Below, piece after piece: positions 39,990 to 46,368 of a stretch of 46,368 bases of DNA. The notes under the pieces are model-generated. The model was not told the DNA's origin and did no database searches. It saw nothing but the letters and a program-made list of their open reading frames with translations. Source of the stretch: Lonsdalea britannica (lineage in GTDB: Bacteria; Pseudomonadota; Gammaproteobacteria; Enterobacterales; Enterobacteriaceae); the NCBI RefSeq assembly GCF_946477055.1, contig NZ_CAMKXG010000003.1, forward strand, positions 1 to 46,368. Direction: 5' to 3'. Within the stretch, counting starts at the first letter, position 1. Every line of letters begins with the position of its first letter. A program made the translations under genes and the position numbers.

Positions 39990-40730
39990 TTAATCAGACA
40001 CTTCAAATTCGTAGATATCGCTACGGCAATAAATTTCGCAGTATTCCAATAACTCACCCTTGGCGTCGAAGGTGTGCTGACGGCTAAACAGCAGCGGCAT
40101 ACCGTTCGGCACCTTCAGCAGTTTCGAAATTTCCCGCGTCGCGCTAACGGCACGAACACGATAACGCCGATTTTCTGGAAATATGTGTCGCTCACGCCAA
40201 TAGCCGTACAGCGAATGTTCAATCTCTTGCGGTTTCGGTAACCAGCGCTGCGGGATCCATACCGTCTCAAGCGACGCTGGCTCATCATTCAGCAGCCTGA
40301 CGCGACGAAGTTTGGTCAACACACTGCTTTCCGGAAGATGCATCGTCAGAGCCAGCGTCGGGGTAATGGCGACGTCGGTGATGCGTTCCAGCCAATTGTT
40401 GCTCGCGACCCCGCCCCGCTGTTGAACCAGCGCGGAGAAACCCGGTTCATCGCTGGTCAGCGCATAGTCGAGCTGGAGGGCGATACGCGTGCCGACGCCT
40501 TGCTGGCGAAGAATCAACCCTTTCTGCTCCAGCAGCGCCAGAGAACGGGAAACCGTGACGCGGGACAGCCCCAGCAGTTGTACCAGCTGGCGCTCCGGCG
40601 GTAAAAAATGCCCGCTAAGATCGCGCCGTTGCTGAATAGCGAGCTCAAGCGCTTGCGCCAGTTGCATGTAACGCGGAGCGGATGACGGCTTGTCCAGCAA
40701 GGACCGTAACTGAATAAAAAACTCTTCCAT
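39990..40730 (-). CDS. yegW: GntR/HutC-family regulator YegW
   Basis: 246 residues from ATG 40730 (MEEFFIQLRSLLDK), with AAGG upstream; a TTG start at 40775 is less likely. N-terminal winged helix: FLPPERQLVQLLGLSRVTVSRSLALLEQKGLILRQQGVGTRI. The UTRA effector domain follows from about residue 110 (LTKLRRVRLLNDEPASLETVWIP). Divergent from yegU, which fits local control of that operon. Effector unknown. Confidence 0.88.
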   Translation of the reverse strand: MEEFFIQLRSLLDKPSSAPRYMQLAQALELAIQQRRDLSGHFLPPERQLVQLLGLSRVTVSRSLALLEQKGLILRQQGVGTRIALQLDYALTSDEPGFSALVQQRGGVASNNWLERITDVAITPTLALTMHLPESSVLTKLRRVRLLNDEPASLETVWIPQRWLPKPQEIEHSLYGYWRERHIFPENRRYRVRAVSATREISKLLKVPNGMPLLFSRQHTFDAKGELLEYCEIYCRSDIYEFEVSD

Positions 40731-40927
40731 AGCTGCCTTGTGGTTAGGGTCTTTAATGAGGCAATTTTTTATCAATTCCCCACCGCCTGGATACTCATAA
40801 TATGCAGGGTAACGTACCTAGGATTTACATTGGCATCATAAAGGCTTTAAATTGGACTTGCAATTAACGCGCGCTTTTTATACATTAGCCACGGTATTAG
40901 GAAACTAAGCCAACACCAGGGGTCTTC

Positions 40928-42007
40928 ATGACCGTAATAAAACATCCCCACGACGCCATCCTCGGTTGTCTCTACGGGCAAGCGGCGGGTGACGCGATGG
41001 GGATGCCATCCGAACTTTGGCCACAGAAACGCGTCCGCCAGCACTTTGGCTGGATTGATCGCTTTTTGCCGGGTCCAGACACCAATATCGCCGCCTGCGG
41101 TTTCATCGCAGGAGAATTCACCGACGACACCCAACAGGCCATCGCGCTGATTAATGCCGTGATCGAAGCCAAAGGCGCCATCGAACCTGAACGTATTGCT
41201 CAACATATTCTCGAGTGGGCGATACGCATCAACGCATTCGAAAAAAATGTGCTTGGTCCCAGCTCCAAGGCGGCATTGAACGCCATTCGTTCCGGAACGC
41301 CCGTGCATGAAATCAACGCCAATGGCGTGACCAACGGCGCCGCCATGCGCGTAGCACCGATGGGCTGTCTGATGTCCACCGCCGACAAAGCCGCGTTTAT
41401 TCACGCGGTGCGCCTGTCCTGTAGCCCGACGCATCAGTCCGATATCGCCGTTGCTGGCGCGGTCGTCATTGCCTGGGCCGTCAGCCGCGCTATCGACGGC
41501 GCGGAGTGGAAGACGATCAAAAGCGAACTGCCGCGGTTGGCGGAAGAAGTCCAACTGCAGCGCATTACTACCTTCAGTCCCAAGCTGAGCCGCCGCATCG
41601 AACAGGCATTCAGTCTGGCCGCCACGCTTCGACATGTCCCGGACGCCCTGGCGCTCTCGGAACTGTACGACACGCTGGGCGCAGGCATGGATACGCTGGA
41701 ATCCGTGCCGATGGCGCTGGCTCTGGTCGAACTCGCTGTCACCCAACCCCAACGCTGCGCTATATTAGCTGCCAATCTTGGCGGCGATACGGATACAATT
41801 GGCGCTATGGCCACCGCGATTTGCGGTGCGCTTCAAGGCATCAATGCCTTTCCCGCAGCATGGGTTTCCATCATCAATCAGGCCAATGAGATTGACTTCA
41901 CTCCTCATGCTGCAAAACTTTATGCATTCAGAATAAAGAGGAGCACATTGGAATGGATGGAACGCAACGAGGTGATACACAACCTTCATCCAAAGGTTGG
42001 AAGGTAG
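40928..42007 (+). CDS. yegU: ADP-ribosylglycohydrolase family protein YegU
   Basis: 359 residues, of which the last ~25 extend past the E. coli YegU end. The dinuclear Mg site is shown by EFTDDTQQ near residue 62 and GGDTDTIGAMATA near the C-terminus. The family splits N- or O-ribosidic bonds; the substrate of YegU is unproven. Heads an operon with an NCS1 permease, whose start lies inside its 3' end (55-base overlap), and yegV. A TTGCAA (40858-40863) and TATACA (40879-40884) pair, 15 bases apart, may be its promoter. Confidence 0.9.
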   Translation: MTVIKHPHDAILGCLYGQAAGDAMGMPSELWPQKRVRQHFGWIDRFLPGPDTNIAACGFIAGEFTDDTQQAIALINAVIEAKGAIEPERIAQHILEWAIRINAFEKNVLGPSSKAALNAIRSGTPVHEINANGVTNGAAMRVAPMGCLMSTADKAAFIHAVRLSCSPTHQSDIAVAGAVVIAWAVSRAIDGAEWKTIKSELPRLAEEVQLQRITTFSPKLSRRIEQAFSLAATLRHVPDALALSELYDTLGAGMDTLESVPMALALVELAVTQPQRCAILAANLGGDTDTIGAMATAICGALQGINAFPAAWVSIINQANEIDFTPHAAKLYAFRIKRSTLEWMERNEVIHNLHPKVGR

Positions 42008-43371
42008 AAGAAACCGGTATTGATCTGGTGCCCGAGGCCGAACGCACGGGCACCCCGCTACAGCTTTTCTGGATCTGGTGCGCCGCCAATATCGGCATCC
42101 TCGGCATCGTTTACGGCGCCATCATCGTCTCCTTCGGACTCTCCTTCATTCAGTCCGTCCTGGCCGCCGTCATCGGCGTCGCAAGCTTCTCTCTCGTTGG
42201 CTACACCTCCTTTGCCGGACAAACCGGCCGCACCTCGACCCTGACGCTCTCCCGCGTCATCTTTGGCCTGCGCGGCAACATCGCCCCCACCGCGTTCAGC
42301 TGGTTCTGCCTGATCGGCTGGGAGGCCGTCAACGTCATTACCGGCACCATGACGCTGGCCGCGCTGTTTGAAGCCATCGGCTTCAGCGCCAGCCACACGC
42401 TGACCGTCGTCTGTCTGGTGCTGTTTGCTGGCCTGACCATCATCGTCAGCCTGCTCGGGCAAAACGTACTGTTCGCGATGCAGAATTGGTTCAGTAAGAT
42501 TTTCGGCACCATGACGCTGATTGTGGTCATCTACATTCTGTTCAATACGCCGTGGCAGCAGGTGCTGGCGATGCCGTCCGGCAGCTGGCTGACCGGTTTT
42601 CTTCCGGCTGTTTCCGTGATCGCCGCAGGCACCGGGATCGGTTGGACCATCGCGGGGGCCGACTACAGCCGCTATCAGCATCCATCCACGCCGCGCAGCA
42701 GCATTTTCACCTCCGTAGTCGGCGGCGCCTGTCTGCCGCTGGTCCTGCTGATGCTGGCTGGCATATTGCTCTCTTCCCAGCTGAAGGATCTTGCCAGTTC
42801 TGCCAACCCCATCGCGCTGATCGGCACCGTGCTTCCGCCGTGGATGTCCGTCCCCTATCTGTTGACCGCCACCGCGGGCGTCGTCACCATCGCGGTATTA
42901 AGCCTCTATTCAGCCAGCCTCAACCTGCTGACCATCGGTATTAAAGTCCGCCAGTCCGTGGCGGTGTCCATCGACGCCATTCTGATGCTGGGCGTGGCGA
43001 TTTACGTCCTGTTCGTTTCCGGCGACTTCCTGACGCCGTTTATTTCGTTCCTGATCTTTTGCGGCGTGTTCCTCGGCTCATGGGCGGCGATGTTTATCCT
43101 CGACTACCTGAGCCTGCGGCAGCATCGCGGCTACTCTGCCGTCGCGCTATTTGGTCTGAACGGAGAAAACCGCGGCGTTCGCTGGATCCCGCTGGGCTGC
43201 TGGCTATTGGGATCGGTATGCGGTCTGCTGGTCACGAAAACCGGGTTCATCGACGGTCCGCTGGCGGTGGGGATTTTCGCCAATTCCAGTCTGGGCATTT
43301 TTCTCTCTTTTGGCATCAGCCTGGTCACGTACGGTTTGTATTTGCTGTGTAACCCCAAGGAGAAATCATGA
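41953..43371 (+). CDS. NCS1-family nucleobase/nucleoside permease
   Basis: 472 residues with about 12 hydrophobic spans, family Transp_cyt_pur (NCS1), which carries cytosine, allantoin, hydantoins, purines or nucleosides with Na+ or H+. Start ATG 41953 with GAGGAG upstream. The first segment is LFWIWCAANIGILGIVYGAII; GWTIAGADYSRYQHPSTPRSS is the family motif after span 5. In E. coli the yegU-yegV cluster instead has the MFS nucleoside transporter YegT, so the transporter has been exchanged. The stop overlaps the yegV start by 4 bases (ATGA). Confidence 0.9.
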   Translation: MDGTQRGDTQPSSKGWKVEETGIDLVPEAERTGTPLQLFWIWCAANIGILGIVYGAIIVSFGLSFIQSVLAAVIGVASFSLVGYTSFAGQTGRTSTLTLSRVIFGLRGNIAPTAFSWFCLIGWEAVNVITGTMTLAALFEAIGFSASHTLTVVCLVLFAGLTIIVSLLGQNVLFAMQNWFSKIFGTMTLIVVIYILFNTPWQQVLAMPSGSWLTGFLPAVSVIAAGTGIGWTIAGADYSRYQHPSTPRSSIFTSVVGGACLPLVLLMLAGILLSSQLKDLASSANPIALIGTVLPPWMSVPYLLTATAGVVTIAVLSLYSASLNLLTIGIKVRQSVAVSIDAILMLGVAIYVLFVSGDFLTPFISFLIFCGVFLGSWAAMFILDYLSLRQHRGYSAVALFGLNGENRGVRWIPLGCWLLGSVCGLLVTKTGFIDGPLAVGIFANSSLGIFLSFGISLVTYGLYLLCNPKEKS

Positions 43372-44318
43372 AAAAGGACTTTCATGCCACCACGCCTGTG
43401 GTGGTGATCGGCGCCGCCGTGGGCGATAACGTGATGGCCGTGAAACGGCTGCCGCAGAGCGGGGAAGATATTGAAGCGAAAGATCTGGGCTACCAGATTG
43501 GCGGCTGCGCCTTCAACGTCGCCCGCGCCCTCCGTCGGCTTCAAGTGCCGGTCATCAATGGAATGACGGTCGGCAACGGACCGTGGAGCCAACGCGTCGC
43601 GGCAGAGATGGCCGCGCTGGGTCTGGACATACAGCTTCGCAGCGACGATCAGGATAACGGCTGGTGCCTCGCGCTGGCCGAAGCGTCCGGCGAACGCACG
43701 TTTATATCGGTTTCAGGCTGCGAGTCGCAGTGGTCGCAGGAAAAGCTGGCTCAGCTGGTTTTTCCGGAAGACGCGCTGATCTACGCCAGCGGCTACGAGC
43801 TGGGCGGTGACAACGGCGCACTGCTGTGCGACTGGTTGCTGGCTCAGCCTCAGCGCAAGCTTGTGGATCTGGGACCGCGTATCGCAGACGTACCGCCCGC
43901 CTTTATCACGGCGCTGGACAATACGGATACCCTGCTGACGCTAAACCGGGACGAAACCCGCTTTCTGTGTGGCGATGGCGACCCCATCGCGCTGTCCGCA
44001 GAGTACGCCGCCCGCCATCATCTGACGCTGATTTGCCGGTTGGACAAAGACGGCGCCTGGCTGTGCATACCGGGAGAAGCGCCCCGCTATGCGCCAATCT
44101 ATCCCGTGGAGGTGGTCGACACCATCGGTGCCGGTGATGCGCACAGCGGCGGGCTGCTGGCCGCCCTGTCGGCGCATTGGCCGCTGGCCGACGCGGTGGA
44201 TTTGGCGAATCGTATCGCCGCCTGCGTGGTCGCCCGGCCCGGCGCAAATGGCGCGCCGGACTGGCAGGAGCTGCAACAGCGTTTCGCCACCGCCCCCAAC
44301 GCCGCGCCGCATCACTAG
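43368..44318 (+). CDS. yegV: PfkB-family sugar/nucleoside kinase YegV
   Basis: 316 residues, ribokinase superfamily. N-terminal ALDP-like start VVVIGAAVGDNVMAV and GGCAFNVARALRRL substrate motif; C-terminal signature DTIGAGDAHSGGLLAALS with the catalytic Asp of GAGD. Translationally coupled to the permease gene. Expected to phosphorylate the ribose or nucleoside product made by YegU; the real substrate is not known. Confidence 0.9.
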   Translation: MKKDFHATTPVVVIGAAVGDNVMAVKRLPQSGEDIEAKDLGYQIGGCAFNVARALRRLQVPVINGMTVGNGPWSQRVAAEMAALGLDIQLRSDDQDNGWCLALAEASGERTFISVSGCESQWSQEKLAQLVFPEDALIYASGYELGGDNGALLCDWLLAQPQRKLVDLGPRIADVPPAFITALDNTDTLLTLNRDETRFLCGDGDPIALSAEYAARHHLTLICRLDKDGAWLCIPGEAPRYAPIYPVEVVDTIGAGDAHSGGLLAALSAHWPLADAVDLANRIAACVVARPGANGAPDWQELQQRFATAPNAAPHH

Positions 44319-44326
44319 CTTCATCG

Positions 44327-44350
44327 GGCGAACGCGTTTAGGCGTTCGCC
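44327..44350. terminator. Hairpin at the yegV/ftsP junction
   Basis: GGCGAACGC and GCGTTCGCC form a 9-bp stem with a 6-base loop; the ftsP stop codon lies within the loop. No T run follows on either strand, so its role as a terminator is doubtful. Confidence 0.4.
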
Positions 44351-45753
44351 TGCACCACAAGCTGTCCGGCCGAGCCTTTATCCGTCATCTCCAGCGTATG
44401 GCTGTAGTACAGGAACGGGAAGCGGTCGACGGAAGGCTGATTGAAGTACACCAGCAGTTCCACGTCGTTCTCCACCCATACCGTATCTTTCCAGCCATTA
44501 TCTTCCGGCGGGATTCTGCCGCCGTTCACACTGCGCACCAGGAAGGAAGCCCCCTGAATATGGAAGGGCTGCGGCGTATCCGCATGCACGAGCCAGCGCT
44601 CACAGCGTCCGACCTGCGTCTGCACATCCGTCCGGTTCATATCCCACATCGCGCCGTTGATACCCGGCAAGGTATCGCCCAGCCGGAATTCACGGGTACG
44701 GCTGATGGTGCTATCCACGATATTGTCCGCCATCAGCCGCATCGGCAGCGTGTCGGTCACCAGCGGCAGCATGCCGGTCGGCTTCAGGGTCAAAATCTGG
44801 CCGGAGACCAGAATCGAGGACGGCTCGAACAGACCGCGCAGGCGGTCCATAATGCCGGCCGATGCACCGGCAGTCAGCGTGACCTCGTCGCCCTTTGACA
44901 TATCGATCAGAATCTCGCGGCGCTCGCCCGGTGCAATAGGCAACTGGTTCAACGCCAGCGGCGCGGGCAGAAAGCCCTGATCGTTGGCGATCAGATACAT
45001 GGGCCGGTTGTCGCTCATCTGTAAAACGTAGCGGCGCGCGTTGGAGGCGTTCAGCAACCGCAGTCGCACCCAGCCGCGCGACACCTCGACAAACGGGGTC
45101 TGCATGCCGTTGACCAACAGAATATCGCCGACGAAACCGCCGTGGCTCGGCGGGTCGTACTGCGGCGTGCCAAAGCCATCGAGCCGTTTGTCCTGGATCA
45201 TCAGCGGAAAATCGTCGACGCCATAATGATTGGGGATCGGCAGCGATTGGCTGATGCGATCCTCCACTAGCCACAGGCCCGCCAGACCGTTATAGACATG
45301 CGGCGCCATGCGGTTCGGCGTATTGGCGTGATACCAGCACGTAGCAGCTGGCTGGCGGATCGGCAACACCGGCGACCAGTCCATACCGGCCGGGATGATT
45401 CGGCCAGCGCCTCCCATCAGCGAGCCCGGCACCTGCAGACCGCTGACGGTCATCGACACCGGCTCAGGCAGGCGGTTGCTGTAAATCAGCTTGACGTCAT
45501 CGTCGCTGTACACCCGGACGGTAGGGCCGAGATAGCGGCCGTTGATTCCCCAGACCGGAACTTTGCGATTGCCGGAAAAGGCCCAGTGCGCGCGCTGCAT
45601 CGTCAGAAAGACCGGCTGCCCGCGACGGGACTCGATGAGAGGGGGAATAGGTAACATGTTGGTCGAAACATCGGCCTTGGCCGTTAACGGCATGGCGCTG
45701 GAACACAGGGCCACACCAGATGCCCGAAGAAACTGACGCCGGCTTAATGACAT
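44338..45753 (-). CDS. ftsP: Cell division protein FtsP (SufI)
   Basis: Periplasmic multicopper-oxidase-fold protein that stabilises the divisome under stress; the E. coli protein has lost copper binding. The start ATG 45753 has GGAG upstream and gives 471 residues against 470. The Tat signal is SRRQFLRASGVALCSS at residues 4-19. Three cupredoxin domains; WGINGRYLGPTVRV and CWYHANTPNR in domain 1, FHIQGASFLVRSVNG in domain 3. A GTG start two codons upstream is possible. Follows plsC. Confidence 0.95.
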   Translation of the reverse strand: MSLSRRQFLRASGVALCSSAMPLTAKADVSTNMLPIPPLIESRRGQPVFLTMQRAHWAFSGNRKVPVWGINGRYLGPTVRVYSDDDVKLIYSNRLPEPVSMTVSGLQVPGSLMGGAGRIIPAGMDWSPVLPIRQPAATCWYHANTPNRMAPHVYNGLAGLWLVEDRISQSLPIPNHYGVDDFPLMIQDKRLDGFGTPQYDPPSHGGFVGDILLVNGMQTPFVEVSRGWVRLRLLNASNARRYVLQMSDNRPMYLIANDQGFLPAPLALNQLPIAPGERREILIDMSKGDEVTLTAGASAGIMDRLRGLFEPSSILVSGQILTLKPTGMLPLVTDTLPMRLMADNIVDSTISRTREFRLGDTLPGINGAMWDMNRTDVQTQVGRCERWLVHADTPQPFHIQGASFLVRSVNGGRIPPEDNGWKDTVWVENDVELLVYFNQPSVDRFPFLYYSHTLEMTDKGSAGQLVVQANA

Positions 45754-45856
45754 AATCACTCCGAAAACCTGTAAAACCGCATGCTACCTATCACTTCCTA
45801 AAGGAAGAGCAGACCTGCTGATACGCCGCCACCGGCCCGTGCGGCTGGACTCACGG

Positions 45857-46368
45857 CTATCGTTTTTTAGCGGCTTCCCGTGCGGCGACTTCCGCATCGA
45901 GCTGCTGAATTTTTTCCGCCATCACCGCGTGACAATGCGCCGCCAGTTCCCGGACCTGATCCTTGCCGTAGGTGCTGCAATCGATCGGCGGCAGCATTTC
46001 GACAATGACCAGACCGTTGTTCCAGCGATTGAGCTTCACTTTGTTATGCGTGTTGGAAATGCAGATCGGCACGACGGGAACACCCGCACCGATGGCCGCA
46101 TGGAAAGCGCCGGTTTTGAATGGCATCAGGCCGCGCCCGCGACTGCGAGTGCCTTCCGGGAACATCCACACGGAAATATGTTGTTCTTTGATGTGCTGCA
46201 CGACCTGCGCAATGGTGCCGTGCGCGCGGGTGCGGTTATCGCGGTCAATCAGCAGGTTGCCGGTAATCCAGTACAGCGGGCCGAAAAACGGGATCCAGGC
46301 CAGGCTCTTTTTACCGACCGTGATGGTGCGAGGCTGTACGACGTTGGCCGCCGTGATCATGTCATAGT
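45857..46368 (-). CDS. plsC: 1-acyl-sn-glycerol-3-phosphate acyltransferase PlsC, 5' end missing
   Basis: Acylates lysophosphatidic acid to phosphatidic acid in phospholipid synthesis. Only the C-terminal part is inside the window (about 170 codons; the E. coli protein has 245). The frame runs off the window end. The frame at the edge reads YDMITAANVV, so the Asp of the catalytic NHx4D motif is included but its His is outside. The acceptor-binding motif FPEGTRSRGRG and VPVVPICISNT are visible. Divisome gene ftsP follows after about 100 bases, as in E. coli. Confidence 0.95.
   Translation of the reverse strand, partial: YDMITAANVVQPRTITVGKKSLAWIPFFGPLYWITGNLLIDRDNRTRAHGTIAQVVQHIKEQHISVWMFPEGTRSRGRGLMPFKTGAFHAAIGAGVPVVPICISNTHNKVKLNRWNNGLVIVEMLPPIDCSTYGKDQVRELAAHCHAVMAEKIQQLDAEVAAREAAKKR

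Overview
The window is a contig-like stretch of an enterobacterial chromosome, most probably a plant-associated member of the Pectobacteriaceae (Dickeya, Brenneria or Lonsdalea type). This rests on protein similarity to E. coli orthologues recalled from memory, on the enterobacterial blocks leuX, lptGF-pepA-holC-valS, rraB-argI-pyrBI-ridA, nrdDG, exbBD/metC-yghB-yqhC-yqhD-dkgA and plsC-ftsP, and on a complete chromosomal sucrose (scr) regulon. The genus cannot be fixed from the sequence alone. Bases 1-28 are not genomic: they match the Nextera transposase adapter, so this end is a raw assembly end.

Layout. 29-1211: a decayed P4-type integrase (frameshift plus two stop codons) downstream of tRNA-Leu(CAA), the edge of a genomic island. 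1413-10178: yjiN, then lptGF (minus), then pepA-holC-valS (plus). 10438-14874: yjgM, rraB, argI with a two-box ArgR operator, the pyrL leader with its attenuator, pyrBI, and ridA. 14957-20955: a minus-strand operon of a homocysteine S-methyltransferase (mmuM), a Tat-exported solute-binding protein, two permeases and a tandem ATPase of the peptide/nickel ABC class. It is preceded by a MetJ-like operator, which suggests import and salvage of a methionine-related compound. 20956-21688: a 733-base gap holding that operator, orphan terminators, and the nrdD leader with two NrdR boxes and DnaA-box-like inverted repeats. 21689-24451: nrdDG, anaerobic ribonucleotide reductase and its activase. 24456-24911: a YhbP-like protein. 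25309-31910: scrK, scrYAB and scrR, with recognisable ScrR operators. 32059-33438: exbBD with a Fur box. 33768-39931: metC, yghB and the YqhC aldehyde-response locus, in which a nitroreductase gene sits between yqhC and yqhD. 39990-44318: a yegW/yegU/yegV nucleoside-type cluster whose transporter is an NCS1 permease. 44338-46368: ftsP and the 3' part of plsC, which runs off the window.

Most of the window is ordinary core genome. Four places deserve attention: (1) the predicted MetJ-controlled mmuM-ABC operon; (2) the nrdD leader, where NrdR boxes run directly into nested inverted repeats built of DnaA-box sequence, with orphan terminators in the gap behind; (3) the yqhC locus, with a 22-bp near-identical direct repeat and an inserted nitroreductase; (4) the yegU-NCS1-yegV operon of unknown substrate. 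All protein identifications come from reading the translations; no database search was run.
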